Below are positions 27,126 to 36,439 of a DNA stretch of 64,000 nt, piece after piece. A program made the position numbers and the translations under genes. This DNA comes from Leptospira tipperaryensis (GTDB lineage: Bacteria > Spirochaetota > Leptospiria > Leptospirales > Leptospiraceae). The first letter of the stretch is position 1; each line of letters starts with the position of its first letter. The notes below the pieces were generated by a model. The model was not told where the DNA came from and did not search any database. It was given only the letters and a program-made list of their open reading frames with translations. Location: contig NZ_CP015217.1 of the NCBI RefSeq assembly GCF_001729245.1, forward strand, positions 3,220,001 to 3,284,000, written 5' to 3'.

Positions 27126-29356
27126 GCCAAAGACCGAGAAGGAGATTCGGGGTCCGGAATTCCGCATAACGTGCGCAATTCTTCCAGAGACTTCGGACAA
27201 TCCTGATCGTCTTTCCAACCTAACACGGCGTAGATGTTTTGAGGTTTTTCTTTTCCGCGAATCCAGACCGGAGGAAGTTCCACAAATTGAAAATGGTCTT
27301 TTGCTTGAAGATAGGTGCTTTCCGAAATCAGGATGTCGGTTCCGAATTCCTTATTTAGATATTCGATTCTGGAAGCGAGATTGACCGTATCTCCGATCAC
27401 GGTGAACTCGAGTTTTTTCTCGGAGCCGATCTGACCTACGATCACAGGACCTGAATTGATTCCACAACCGAATCTCGTAAAAGGACGTCCGATCTCGTGC
27501 CCTTGTCGATTGAACTCGATCAGAGCTCTTCGCATTAGCAAAGCTGCGTTGACCGCATTCTTGGGTTCGTGTCCGTCATACACAAGAGCGCCCCAATGGG
27601 CCATAACGGCGTCGCCTATAAACTTATCAACGATTCCTTGAGTGAGATAAATACATTCCACCATCTCGGTGAAGTATTGATTTAAGAATTCTACAACTTC
27701 TTCCGGTTTCATCTTTTCGGACATTCCGGTAAAATTTCTAAGATCCGAAAAGAAGACCGTCACTTCCCGATTTTCCCCGCCTAACTTTAGATCGGAAGAC
27801 AATGCCCTTTCCGCAATTTCCTTGTTTACGAACTTACCGAAAGTGTCTTTTATCTTTTCCCTTTCTTCAAGACCTCTCGCCATCCGTAAGAACGAGTTGG
27901 TAAGAACTCCAACTTCGTCGTGTGTCGTGGGGCGAATGTCGACCGCGTAATTTCCCTGTTCCACCTTACGAGTGGCCTGAAGGAGTTGAATGATCGGGAT
28001 CGTAAGAGATCTCGAAAAAATAAAAACCACAAAAAAGGCTACTGACAAAACCGAAATCATGATCAAAAGATTTTGTCTTCGGATTTTGTAAACAGCTTCG
28101 AAAGCAAGATCAGCATCTAACGTGGAAATAATCCCCAGGCCTCCGACCTCTACTTGTTGATACGAACCTAGAACCTCTCTTCCTTCAAAGTCGAATCGTT
28201 GAGAACCGTTGTCCGAAGAACTTCGGAGCATATTTTCCACAAGAGGATGTTTTTTGTAATCCTTACCAGAGATGGCTTCTTTATCGCTCGAGTGGGCGAT
28301 CAAGTTCCCGGAAGAATCGACGACGAGCATCTGAAAAAAATCAGTCTGACGAACCGCTAGAAAGGAATCCAAAAATTCGGTCGCGGAAAAAACCAAACCG
28401 GAAACTTCGCTTCCGTTCGAAACGGGAAGCAAAACCGCGACGGCTGGAAAACCGAATTCGGAAGAAACATTCAATACTTCTAATAAACCCGAAAGCCTCG
28501 AAGAAGCCTTCTCCAAAGCCGTTTTTAGCGCCTCAGGGTCTGGAACTCCGGAAACCGAATTGTTTTTTAAGAATTTAAGATTCCAAAAAAGAGAACTGAT
28601 CTCTCGAACGGATTCTCCAGGCTTCAATTTAAACCGAACATAAGCGATGGCATTTGCGTTTGTACGAAAGAATTTCTCGGCTTCACCCGGACGAAAGTCC
28701 TGAATCTTGAGCGTCGTTTCCTTAAGTTTTCCGCTCAGCTGAAGTCCGGTCAACCTCGCAAGAGAAAGATTGTATTCCTGGATGAGAATTTCGCTGTATT
28801 TTCGAAAGAAGTAGGTCGCCATCGTAATCATCAAACTCATACTGATCATGATGATCGCAGAAACGATCGAGAGAAGTTTTACACGAATCGTAAATCGGGA
28901 GGGTCGAAAGGGTTCCGCCTCTCGATTATAGGAATGAACCGCATGAGGATGTTTTAGAAAATCATGATATTTTAATTCGAGTTTATTCGCGAGCCCGTGC
29001 CCCGTCCAAACCAAACAGGCCGAAGGTTGAGGGCGATTTTTTAAAAAATTAAAAAACTTCTCGGACGATTCTCCGATTCCGGAAAGAATTCGATCACTGT
29101 CGCCGGAGGAGATCGAAAAACCTCCGTGTTTTAGATCCCTGACAAGTCTTAGAAAGTCGTGGGACTTTTTGAGATTTTCCGCTTCCTTGGACGGAAGACA
29201 AAAAACGATCTCCCGAATACCGAGCGCGAGCTTTTCGGAAATCAAACTTCGGATTAATAAATCAGGGTCTTCAGAATCCGCGTGAAGATTCGGAAGTTCT
29301 TCCCAGAGAATTTTTTTATTGGACCTTTTTGTTAATCGATCAAGCAGCCTGGACAT
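27122..29356 (-). CDS. Membrane adenylate/guanylate cyclase with periplasmic sensor and HAMP domain
   Basis: This 744-residue class III cyclase has an N-terminal cytosolic region of about 155 residues that I do not recognise. A membrane helix (LLSIVSAIIMISMSLMIT), a periplasmic dCache-like sensor, a second helix (LLIMISVLSVAFFVVFIF), a HAMP domain and the catalytic domain follow. Catalytic features are the metal-binding aspartates in VFFSDLRNFTGMS and FIGDAVMAHWGA, and the FTVIGDTVNLASRIE substrate region. It should make cAMP or cGMP in response to an outside ligand. It heads an operon with a FecR-like protein, an FN3-like protein and a DUF1554 lipoprotein, all joined by overlaps or tiny gaps. 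Confidence 0.9.
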   Translation of the reverse strand: MSRLLDRLTKRSNKKILWEELPNLHADSEDPDLLIRSLISEKLALGIREIVFCLPSKEAENLKKSHDFLRLVRDLKHGGFSISSGDSDRILSGIGESSEKFFNFLKNRPQPSACLVWTGHGLANKLELKYHDFLKHPHAVHSYNREAEPFRPSRFTIRVKLLSIVSAIIMISMSLMITMATYFFRKYSEILIQEYNLSLARLTGLQLSGKLKETTLKIQDFRPGEAEKFFRTNANAIAYVRFKLKPGESVREISSLFWNLKFLKNNSVSGVPDPEALKTALEKASSRLSGLLEVLNVSSEFGFPAVAVLLPVSNGSEVSGLVFSATEFLDSFLAVRQTDFFQMLVVDSSGNLIAHSSDKEAISGKDYKKHPLVENMLRSSSDNGSQRFDFEGREVLGSYQQVEVGGLGIISTLDADLAFEAVYKIRRQNLLIMISVLSVAFFVVFIFSRSLTIPIIQLLQATRKVEQGNYAVDIRPTTHDEVGVLTNSFLRMARGLEEREKIKDTFGKFVNKEIAERALSSDLKLGGENREVTVFFSDLRNFTGMSEKMKPEEVVEFLNQYFTEMVECIYLTQGIVDKFIGDAVMAHWGALVYDGHEPKNAVNAALLMRRALIEFNRQGHEIGRPFTRFGCGINSGPVIVGQIGSEKKLEFTVIGDTVNLASRIEYLNKEFGTDILISESTYLQAKDHFQFVELPPVWIRGKEKPQNIYAVLGWKDDQDCPKSLEELRTLCGIPDPESPSRSLA

Positions 29357-29508
29357 CCCTTCCCTGTTCTCCTTAATTCTGGAGTAGATTGGAGATGTTT
29401 TTTATCCTGTCATCCTAAAATCTCAATTTTATCGAGAAGACATAGTTAGTAGTTCTTTTTTTGACCGAGAATCGACACATCTAAGCCAAAGTTCGAAGAG
29501 AATTCGAT

Positions 29509-29943
29509 TTATTTTTTCTGGACCGATTCCCATTCCTTTTTAGCTTTTTCTATCCAACCGGGAATATCCTTCTCCCATAAAACCTGAACGTCGTGATCGT
29601 AGTTGAGATAAAGTTTTCCATCGACGATCTTCCATTGTTTCGGATCGATCGCCACCTTTTCACCAAATGCAATTCCGTAAGCGCAATAACCTCCGAATTG
29701 AGGCGCGTATCGATCCGGATGTTCCCGGAATAATTTTAGATTCTCAGCGGAAGAAAATCTCCAGTCGGCGTCCATCCAGCGAAACTGAAATTCTTTTTTA
29801 CCTTCAATCGGTTTTCCTAATGTAAAATAAGCGACCGGATCATAACCGTTGATTGCAAGATCTTTCCAAAACGTTTTGTTGATCGGAGACGCTCCCAAAG
29901 AAAGGACTAAAAGGAAAATCAGCGTTGATAGAATTTTGTTCAT
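29509..29943 (-). CDS. Exported YHS-domain protein
   Basis: This 144-residue protein has a signal peptide (MNKILSTLIFLLVLSLGASP) and a YHS-type domain seen as INGYDPVAYFTLGKPIEGKK, FRWMDADWRFSSAENL and YAPQFGGYCAYGIAFG. YHS domains bind metals, and this exported class is often found near copper or heme functions, but no such neighbour exists here. The second of two adjacent ATGs (29943) sits four bases after GAGGTA and is the better start; a longer frame to 30027 would bury the signal peptide. It is divergent from the MscS gene. Confidence 0.82.
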   Translation of the reverse strand: MNKILSTLIFLLVLSLGASPINKTFWKDLAINGYDPVAYFTLGKPIEGKKEFQFRWMDADWRFSSAENLKLFREHPDRYAPQFGGYCAYGIAFGEKVAIDPKQWKIVDGKLYLNYDHDVQVLWEKDIPGWIEKAKKEWESVQKK

Positions 29944-30051
29944 CATTACCTCGCTTTTGAAATTCGGAGTTCGTTTTAAAATGTTACACCGAACCGCCGC
30001 GATAAAAGGATTTGGCCTTGCATACAAAAGATTTCTTTGAAAGATGTTCTA

Positions 30052-31098
30052 ATGGATTGGAATATCATACACGCGTGGTTTTCTAAGGAATTGTTTTTAG
30101 AATTAGGAACATCCGCCGGAGTTTTTATCTTCGTCTTATTTTTCGGCTACGTGCTCGGAGATAGAATCGTTCCCAAACTCTCGGGAATTTTATTTCAAAA
30201 CAGAATTCAAAACTCTCATCCTCTCTACAAGGCCGGGAGAAGAATTATCAGGCTTCTTTTTTTCTTACTCGCGTCTTATCTTTTTCTTCGATTTCTAAAA
30301 TTAACTCCGAGCACGGAAGAATTCGTATTCTTAACATTTAAAATCACGGCCATCATTCTTCTTACTTTCTCGTTGGTACGTTTGTTCTCCGCCGTTTTCG
30401 AAACCTATTCGGAAAAAACGGAAGGACTTCTCTCCTCGGCTTCCATCATAAGCAACGTGATCCGAATTACGTTATTCGCCATTGGTGTTCTTTTGATTCT
30501 TCAGTCCCTTGGAATCTCGGTCGCGCCGATCTTAGGAGCTCTCGGAGTGGGAGGTCTTGCGGTCGCACTCGGTCTCCAACCGACGTTATCGAATTTATTT
30601 TCCGGTTTGAGCATCCTTATGGGAAAACAACTCAAAAAAGGAGACTACGTTCGTTTGCAGGGGGACGGCTTGGAAGGAATTGTCCAAGATATCACTTGGA
30701 GAACGACGACGATTCGAAAATTCAACAATAGCACGATCATCGTTCCCAATTCGGTGATGTCTTCTTCGGTTTTTACTAACTTCGACCTGCCTTCCAAAGA
30801 ACTATCGATTGCGATTGAAGCGGGTGTCGCGTATCAGAGCGATTTAGAAAAGGTAGAATCGATCGCGATCGAAATCGCCAAAGAGGTGTTAAACGGATTT
30901 TACAAAACCGACGAACAAAAGGAAGTTTCTTTCAGCTATCAAAGATTCGGCGAAAGCTCGGTTGATTTTAAGATCACGCTTCCTTCTTTAGAATTCGCAG
31001 ATCAGTTCGCGATAAAACACGAATACATCAAACGAATCCACGCGCGATTTCAAAAAGAAAGAATCGAACTTAGATTTCAGATTAAAAAAGGAACCTGA
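30052..31098 (+). CDS. Small-conductance mechanosensitive channel (MscS family)
   Basis: The 348-residue inner-membrane channel releases solutes on hypo-osmotic shock. It has three to four N-terminal helices and the pore-lining helix [19 protein letters not shown] with the Gly/Ala pattern of MscS. A beta domain follows ([38 protein letters not shown]) and a C-terminal vestibule domain ends RFQIKKGT. The ATG at 30052 is preferred over a TTG at 30037. It is the only gene of its unit, divergent from the YHS protein. Confidence 0.92.
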   Translation: MDWNIIHAWFSKELFLELGTSAGVFIFVLFFGYVLGDRIVPKLSGILFQNRIQNSHPLYKAGRRIIRLLFFLLASYLFLRFLKLTPSTEEFVFLTFKITAIILLTFSLVRLFSAVFETYSEKTEGLLSSASIISNVIRITLFAIGVLLILQSLGISVAPILGALGVGGLAVALGLQPTLSNLFSGLSILMGKQLKKGDYVRLQGDGLEGIVQDITWRTTTIRKFNNSTIIVPNSVMSSSVFTNFDLPSKELSIAIEAGVAYQSDLEKVESIAIEIAKEVLNGFYKTDEQKEVSFSYQRFGESSVDFKITLPSLEFADQFAIKHEYIKRIHARFQKERIELRFQIKKGT

Positions 31099-31163
31099 TA
31101 AAAATCGGCGCATGGATCCGAACGCCTTCTCGTCAATCCAAACTCTTGCAAAGAATCATTTGG

Positions 31164-31214
31164 TCCGACAAACGGTTCCACAGTAAATTCTTCTTGAAAC
31201 GGACTTTAAGTCCG
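31164..31214 (+). repeat. Intergenic repeat R1, copy 1 (TCCGACAAA ... CGGACTTnAAGTCCG)
   Basis: This 51-bp unit starts TCCGACAAACG and ends in the palindrome CGGACTTTAAGTCCG (31200-31214), preceded by CTTGAAA. Similarity to copy 2 continues past the palindrome (AGTAAAATCACGG here and AGTAAAATCAAGG there). It lies between mscS and the UbiA-like gene. Four further copies occur in this window. Confidence 0.72.
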
Positions 31215-31269
31215 CAACAGAGTAAAATCACGGTGAAATCCATATTCTCCAATAAACAAGCGGACGAAA

Positions 31270-32124
31270 ATGTCAGGTTCGATTCTTAAAAAAGCGTTTT
31301 TCTACTGGAATGTCCTGAGCATCGATATCGTCTTAGGCGCGCTCGCTTCGGCGCTTTTTGTATCCACGCTCTTAGAAACTACGATGCGGACCGCGTTTTG
31401 GTTTCTCCTCCCGACCGCGGTTTGGATCATCTACACGGCGGATCATCTTTTTGACGGATGGAAACTCGGAGAAACGAGCGTCAATCTCAGACATAAATTT
31501 CATTACGATAATTTAATATTCTTAAGTATTTTAACTGGAATCTTAGCGGTATTGTGTTTTATTTTTTCGATTTTATTTTTAAGGGAATGGATCGTAACAG
31601 CCGGACTTATCCTCGGAATTTTCGTATTTTTTCACGTTCTTCTTTCTTATCTTCAACTTAATTTTTTTTGGAAAGAATGTTCCGTATCGATCCTTTATAC
31701 GGCCGGAGTTTGGTTTGGTCCGTTTTTGCTGACTACAAAAACTAAAACCGAAATTCTGATCCCTTGTTTATTGTTTTTGCTCGCTGCGCTTTGCAATTCG
31801 TTTATGAATTCTTATATGGAAAGGGAACTGGATCAAAAGGAAAACGTAGAATCGATTTTGAAACAGATCTCTCCGCGCGCCCTCAAACGATGTGTCTTCG
31901 CTCTGGCGTCGCTGGGTCTTGGCACAAATTTATACTGGCTCGTAGGAAATCCGAAACTGATTCCGGAATTCTTATACTTTTGTTTTGGATCTTTGATTCC
32001 GGCTTGGATCGTTTATCGGGAAAGTTACTTTCAAAAAAATCAATTCTATAGAATTTTTGGAGAGGGTTATTTCATCCTCTCCTTTCTTCCGGTTATCGTT
32101 CGGAAATGGATTCTTCCATTCTGA
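31270..32124 (+). CDS. UbiA-like polytopic membrane protein
   Basis: This 284-residue protein has about eight membrane helices. Two polar clusters face the same side in my reading: [13 protein letters not shown] (about residues 55-67) and [13 protein letters not shown] (about 180-192). These resemble the two Asp-rich motifs of UbiA-type prenyltransferases in degenerate form, a combination seen in uncharacterised UbiA-like proteins. Substrate is unknown and activity is not certain. Its 3' end overlaps the convergent lipid desaturase gene by 32 bp. Confidence 0.6.
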   Translation: MSGSILKKAFFYWNVLSIDIVLGALASALFVSTLLETTMRTAFWFLLPTAVWIIYTADHLFDGWKLGETSVNLRHKFHYDNLIFLSILTGILAVLCFIFSILFLREWIVTAGLILGIFVFFHVLLSYLQLNFFWKECSVSILYTAGVWFGPFLLTTKTKTEILIPCLLFLLAALCNSFMNSYMERELDQKENVESILKQISPRALKRCVFALASLGLGTNLYWLVGNPKLIPEFLYFCFGSLIPAWIVYRESYFQKNQFYRIFGEGYFILSFLPVIVRKWILPF

Positions 32125-32821
32125 CCGCGTCCGCGGGAGGAATTCTTAAAATCCATCTTAGAATCTCGTAAAACTTGAGATATCTTAGAATCGGATTCAG
32201 CCAACCCGTCGTAATACAAAAATAAGTGTCATAGGGAATCGTATGATGAACCTTGTGATGCTCCGGACCCAAGATCATTTTATATTTTTGTAATGTCTTT
32301 ATAATCATCCCAGGAGAATCCTGATGGGCCCATTTGTGAATCTGATTGGTAGCAAAAATTCCCCAGAGGAGAAAAAACCAAAACAAAGCGATCAGCGAAC
32401 TCGAGATTCCGGAAGATTCCCAAAAGAAAACATAATAGATCAAGATCGGAAGAGATACGAGACAATTGTTTCCATTGGTCTCGATAAAATCGTGTCTTGT
32501 GATTCCTTTCGGATCCACGTGGTGATCGCGAAAAGGAAAGATAAAACCGGGACCTAAGATCGGAGTTTTTTCCGATCCAATGCTATCTCCTAAAAAATGA
32601 ACGAGACCGGAAATAAAATCGGCGCCGATCCAAGACGTCAAGATCACAAGAGGAAGAGTCCAAAAAAGCCAAGTGTGTTCCTCTATGTCCAAAGAAAACA
32701 AACGGATGAGTTGATAACCGAGGAAGATCGAAAGAACAATGAAGGACAACAATCCGAGAATTTCAAAAATTCTATGAACGCTAAGATCTGGCTTTGAAAC
32801 GGGGTTTGATTCTGTATTCAT
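32093..32821 (-). CDS. CarF/TMEM189-type lipid desaturase (plasmanylethanolamine desaturase family)
   Basis: The 242-residue membrane protein has four or so helices and the conserved His clusters of the TMEM189/CarF family: [38 protein letters not shown] and [22 protein letters not shown]. In myxobacteria and animals this family introduces the vinyl-ether bond of plasmalogens using oxygen and a diiron site. From memory, homologues in Leptospira have been noted. If active, the cell must also make ether lipids, and no such gene is nearby. It overlaps the convergent UbiA-like gene by 32 bp. Confidence 0.85.
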   Translation of the reverse strand: MNTESNPVSKPDLSVHRIFEILGLLSFIVLSIFLGYQLIRLFSLDIEEHTWLFWTLPLVILTSWIGADFISGLVHFLGDSIGSEKTPILGPGFIFPFRDHHVDPKGITRHDFIETNGNNCLVSLPILIYYVFFWESSGISSSLIALFWFFLLWGIFATNQIHKWAHQDSPGMIIKTLQKYKMILGPEHHKVHHTIPYDTYFCITTGWLNPILRYLKFYEILRWILRIPPADAVRMEESISER

Positions 32822-32952
32822 ATTATGCCTAAAAGTATTCTTATCATACTTACAAATTCAGGCGAGATTTTTTCCGTTATGAAAATGCAAGAATGGAAAA
32901 AAAATGAAACTTTACAGAACGAGAGAACGTTTGATTCTACTTCAAAAGAATT

Positions 32953-33351
32953 ATGAGTCCTCTATCGTTCAACACTCCCGGCCTTCTCTTTCCAGCGATT
33001 TCGCTTCTTATGCTCGCCTATACAAATCGATTTTTAGGACTTGCAAATCTTGCAAGACAATTGATCGCAAAGTTCCAAGAAAAAAAAGATCCGGATATCC
33101 TTTCTCAAATTCAAAACCTTCGCTTTCGACTTTCTTTGATTCGACATACGCAGAGTATGGGAATTCTCAGTCTTCTTTCCTGCACTTCTTGTCTCACGGT
33201 CTTGGCCTTCGATCTTCAACAAACCGCCTGGTTTCTTTTCGGACTCGCCTTGCTCTTTCTCGTGGCTTCGCTTTGCATCTGTTTGGCGGAAATTCATCTT
33301 TCGGTCCGTGCCTTGGACATCGAAATCCACACGCTCGACAAAACGGATTAA
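32953..33351 (+). CDS. DUF2721 membrane protein
   Basis: The 132-residue protein has three membrane helices (PGLLFPAISLLMLAYTNRF, MGILSLLSCTSCLTVLAFDL and the following FLFGLALLFLVASLCICLAE). A cytosolic loop carries LARQLIAKFQ and IQNLRFRLSLIRHTQS. This matches the DUF2721 family in size and layout. Its function is unknown. It stands alone between the desaturase and the SDR gene. Confidence 0.75.
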   Translation: MSPLSFNTPGLLFPAISLLMLAYTNRFLGLANLARQLIAKFQEKKDPDILSQIQNLRFRLSLIRHTQSMGILSLLSCTSCLTVLAFDLQQTAWFLFGLALLFLVASLCICLAEIHLSVRALDIEIHTLDKTD

Positions 33352-33496
33352 AGAATTCGACTTCGCTTTAATAATCTGCGATTCTTTTTTAAACCGGATT
33401 CCCGTCTTTTCATTCTAAAATTCGATTTCGTATGAGAAGAATTCTTGAATCGATATCCTTTCTTTGGAAATATCGCCTTTTATAAAGAGGAATCCA

Positions 33497-34303
33497 ATGA
33501 GCGCGACATTTTATAAAGACAAAGTAGTGTGGATTACGGGAGCTTCTTCCGGAATCGGAGAAGAACTCGTCAAGGAAGCCGCCAAACGCGGAGCAACGAT
33601 CGTACTCTCCGCGAGACGAATCAAAGAGTTGGAACGGGTCAAAAAAGAATGCGGACTCTCCAAAACAAACAGTTTGATTCTTCCTTTAGATTTAGAAGAT
33701 TATAAAAAACTAAAGAATGTTCCCAAGAAGGTGATCGATCAATTTGGAAGAATCGATATCCTGATCAACAACGGCGGAATCAGCCAGCGTTCTTATACGT
33801 ACGAAACTTCGATCGATACATACGAAAAACTGATGGATGTAAATTATTTTGGTAACATCGCGCTTTCTCTTGCGGTTCTTCCGATTATGAGAAAACAAAA
33901 ATCGGGAGTGCTTTCTTCCATCTCGAGTGTGGCAGGTCTTTTCGGTGTTCCTCTTCGAAGCGGATATAGCGCGAGTAAGGCGGCCCTCACCGGTTTTTAT
34001 GAAGCTCTTCGTGCGGAAAACGTAAAAGAAGGAGTAAAGGTCACGCTGGTTTATCCCGGATTTATCAAAACTCAAATTTCAAATAACGCGCTGAAAGGCG
34101 ATGGCACCAAACAAGGAAAAATGGATTCCATCATTGAGCAGGGAATCGCGGCCGACGAATGCGCTAAGAAAATTTTAGACGCGATCGCGGAAGGGAAAAA
34201 TGAGATCATCATCGCCGGCTTTAGAGAAAACTTCGCGGCGTTCTTACACAAATTTTTACCGGGAATTTTTGCGAAGTCCATCGCAAAAGCCAAAGTTACC
34301 TAA
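33497..34303 (+). CDS. Short-chain dehydrogenase/reductase
   Basis: This 268-residue classical SDR has the cofactor motif TGASSGIG (14-21), NNGG at 91-94 and the catalytic Ser143, Tyr157 and Lys161 in YSASK. SARR after the second strand suggests NADPH preference. The C-terminal region EGKNEIIIAGFRENFAAFLHK resembles the membrane-associated DHRS7-like group, which acts on steroid or lipid ketones, but the substrate is not known. AGAGGAAT precedes the ATG at 33497. An alpha/beta hydrolase follows after 21 bp, probably in the same operon. Confidence 0.9.
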   Translation: MSATFYKDKVVWITGASSGIGEELVKEAAKRGATIVLSARRIKELERVKKECGLSKTNSLILPLDLEDYKKLKNVPKKVIDQFGRIDILINNGGISQRSYTYETSIDTYEKLMDVNYFGNIALSLAVLPIMRKQKSGVLSSISSVAGLFGVPLRSGYSASKAALTGFYEALRAENVKEGVKVTLVYPGFIKTQISNNALKGDGTKQGKMDSIIEQGIAADECAKKILDAIAEGKNEIIIAGFRENFAAFLHKFLPGIFAKSIAKAKVT

Positions 34304-34324
34304 GACAATCCGTAACGAGGAAAC

Positions 34325-35233
34325 ATGAAACGTATTCTAAGCCTATCCGTTTTGATTCTTCTTTTTGGCATCGCTTATCTGATCTGGAATCCGATGCCGG
34401 TTTTAAAGTTAGTTCTCAAACATACGAACGTGATGAATCTGATTCGAAAAGATTCTCCGCTTCCAACGAAGGAAGTAAGAGAACGTCACTCCGTAGATAC
34501 GATCAGCGTAGACGGAGCCAACGGAATTTGGTTGGATAAAAAGAATGCGTCTAACGGAGTTTTGATTTATCTCCACGGAGGAGCTTATATCAAAGGACCC
34601 TTTGCCGCGCAGTGGAAATACGTTTCCAACATAATACAAAAAACTTCGATGGCCGCCTTCGTAGTCGATTACGGGATGCCACCCAAGTTTCCATTTCCAA
34701 AAGGATTGGACGGAACGGTTCGTCTCATCGAAATTCTTCAGAATCAAAATTTGCTTTCCGGTCGTTGGTTTTTGTTAGGCGATAGCGCCGGCGGAGGTTT
34801 GGCGGTCGCTGTCGCTTATCAATTGAGGGATTTGCACAAAACTCTTCCAAACGGATTGATCCTCATGTCCCCTTGGTTGGATCTGAGTATGGAGAATCCG
34901 GATTCTCTTTTGACCGCGAAAGACGATCCGATGCTGACAAAAGAATTTTTAACCCAATCCGCGAAAGAATACGCGCCTAACAAGGACCTCAAACAACCTC
35001 TTCTTTCTCCAATTTACGGAAACACGAAAGGCCTTCCTCCGATTCTGCTTCAAATCGGAACCGCTGAAATATTTTTAGCGGACAATCGCAAGTTTTATGA
35101 AAGCTGCAAACAAAACGGAGTTCAAATTCAGTATGAAGAATATCCGGAAGCATTTCACGTTTTTATGATGCTCAATGTTTTGAAGGAAGCGAGAAAAGCG
35201 ATTCGATCCCAAATCGACTTTCTTCAAAAATGA
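34325..35233 (+). CDS. Alpha/beta hydrolase, hormone-sensitive-lipase family
   Basis: The 302-residue protein has an N-terminal membrane anchor (about 4-22), the oxyanion-hole motif HGGAY (84-88), the nucleophile Ser154 in LGDSAGGGLA, an Asp-containing strand near ILLQIGTAEIFLADN and a C-terminal His in YPEAFHVF. These are the marks of HSL-type esterases, which hydrolyse acyl esters. GAGGAAAC precedes the ATG. It lies 21 bp after the SDR gene, so the pair may modify the same lipid-like compound. Confidence 0.87.
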   Translation: MKRILSLSVLILLFGIAYLIWNPMPVLKLVLKHTNVMNLIRKDSPLPTKEVRERHSVDTISVDGANGIWLDKKNASNGVLIYLHGGAYIKGPFAAQWKYVSNIIQKTSMAAFVVDYGMPPKFPFPKGLDGTVRLIEILQNQNLLSGRWFLLGDSAGGGLAVAVAYQLRDLHKTLPNGLILMSPWLDLSMENPDSLLTAKDDPMLTKEFLTQSAKEYAPNKDLKQPLLSPIYGNTKGLPPILLQIGTAEIFLADNRKFYESCKQNGVQIQYEEYPEAFHVFMMLNVLKEARKAIRSQIDFLQK

Positions 35234-35324
35234 AAGAATGATTTTCGACGGAAATCCCGACACGATTTCGAGAGAATTCGATTTTTTGAATTCAAATTTT
35301 ATAATGTTCTAATAGGAAAGATCC

Positions 35325-36275
35325 ATGGCAAAAAATTATGTTCGGTTTAGCAAAAAGAATCAAGTCCAGTGGGGACTCGTTGCAAACGATAAAATTCAAT
35401 CTTTGGAATGCGGGGACCTTTCCACGGCGGAACTTTTAGAATTCGTTCGAAAGAAGAAAAAAGTTTCCGCTAAAAAATGGATCGGCGTCTCGGAAGTTTC
35501 GATCCTTTCTCCGATCACGGCGCCGTGCCAGATCATCTGTCAAGGAGCGAACTACCGACAACACTTGATCGAATCGGGTCTCGATCCCGATGATAAGAAT
35601 TACAATCTTTTCTTTACGAAGTCGGACGCTTCTCTTTTTTCCCCCATCGGAGAAGTCGCTCGTCCATCTCACGTTAAACTTTTAGATTACGAGATCGAAC
35701 TTGGGCTCGTCTTCGGAAAAGGATTTGATTCTCCATTGAATCCAAATTCTAAAAATTTAGAAGAATACGTGGCAGCTTTTTTTATGGCCAACGACGTATC
35801 GGCGAGGGACGTTCAACTTCCGCAGTTGCAGTGGTATAAGGGAAAATCTTATAGAACGTTTTGTCCCGTAGGCCCTTATCTTGCGGTCTTAGAAAAAGGG
35901 GACTTTGCGTTTTACGAATCCTTAGAATTGAATCTGACCGTAAACGGAGAAGTCCGACAAAAAGACAGAGCTTCCAATCTCGTTTTTAAACCCTTGGAAA
36001 CCATCGTAGAACTATCAAGATTTTGTAATATTGCTCCCGGAGACGTTCTTCTGACCGGAACTCCGTCGGGTTGCGCGCTGCGTGCTCCCGGGAAACTCAT
36101 ACAAGCTCTCGGAGGATTTCTTTCGGAAAAGAAAAAGTGGGAACTCTTCGTCAAAGCTCAGAGCAAACGCAGACAATATCTCAAAGATCAAGACGTCGTT
36201 CGTTCCACGATCCGAACGCCGGACGGAAAGATCGATTTGGGAGAACAGATTTTAAGAATTACGGATGAGAATTAG
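35325..36275 (+). CDS. Fumarylacetoacetate hydrolase family protein
   Basis: The 316-residue protein has the FAH fold with metal-binding acidic residues in [15 protein letters not shown] and in [11 protein letters not shown], the motif [17 protein letters not shown], and [15 protein letters not shown] near the end. Family members hydrolyse C-C bonds of acylpyruvates or decarboxylate oxaloacetate; the substrate here is open. It lies 91 bp after the hydrolase gene on the same strand and ends before a large hairpin. The C-terminal 60 residues are longer than in the shortest family members. Confidence 0.87.
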   Translation: MAKNYVRFSKKNQVQWGLVANDKIQSLECGDLSTAELLEFVRKKKKVSAKKWIGVSEVSILSPITAPCQIICQGANYRQHLIESGLDPDDKNYNLFFTKSDASLFSPIGEVARPSHVKLLDYEIELGLVFGKGFDSPLNPNSKNLEEYVAAFFMANDVSARDVQLPQLQWYKGKSYRTFCPVGPYLAVLEKGDFAFYESLELNLTVNGEVRQKDRASNLVFKPLETIVELSRFCNIAPGDVLLTGTPSGCALRAPGKLIQALGGFLSEKKKWELFVKAQSKRRQYLKDQDVVRSTIRTPDGKIDLGEQILRITDEN

Positions 36276-36288
36276 CGGAAATTAAAAT

Positions 36289-36325
36289 TTGATAATCGTT
36301 CTTATGAGAATGGAACGATTATCAA
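36289..36325 (+). terminator. Perfect 13-bp hairpin downstream of the FAH-family gene
   Basis: TTGATAATCGTTC (36289-36301) is perfectly complementary to GAACGATTATCAA (36313-36325) with an 11-base loop. It lies 13 bp after the stop codon. There is no strong T-tract, so it may be a terminator-like or mRNA-stabilising structure. Confidence 0.55.
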
Positions 36326-36368
36326 TTGTGGTTTTAAGGTAATGATCCGTTTGAACAATCGCTTGAAA

Positions 36369-36419
36369 CGAACTTACAGTCCGGTTTCAAGCAAAATTTC
36401 AATGCGATCGTTTGTCGGA
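36369..36419 (-). repeat. Intergenic repeat R1, copy 5 (degenerate, reverse orientation)
   Basis: Read on the minus strand this 51-bp unit starts TCCGACAAACG and ends CGGACTGTAAGTTCG with two mismatches to the usual palindrome. An outer inverted repeat GCTTGAAAC / GTTTCAAGC surrounds the core (36361-36392). Confidence 0.6.
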
Positions 36420-36439
36420 GCAAGTTGTTTTCCGAGGAT

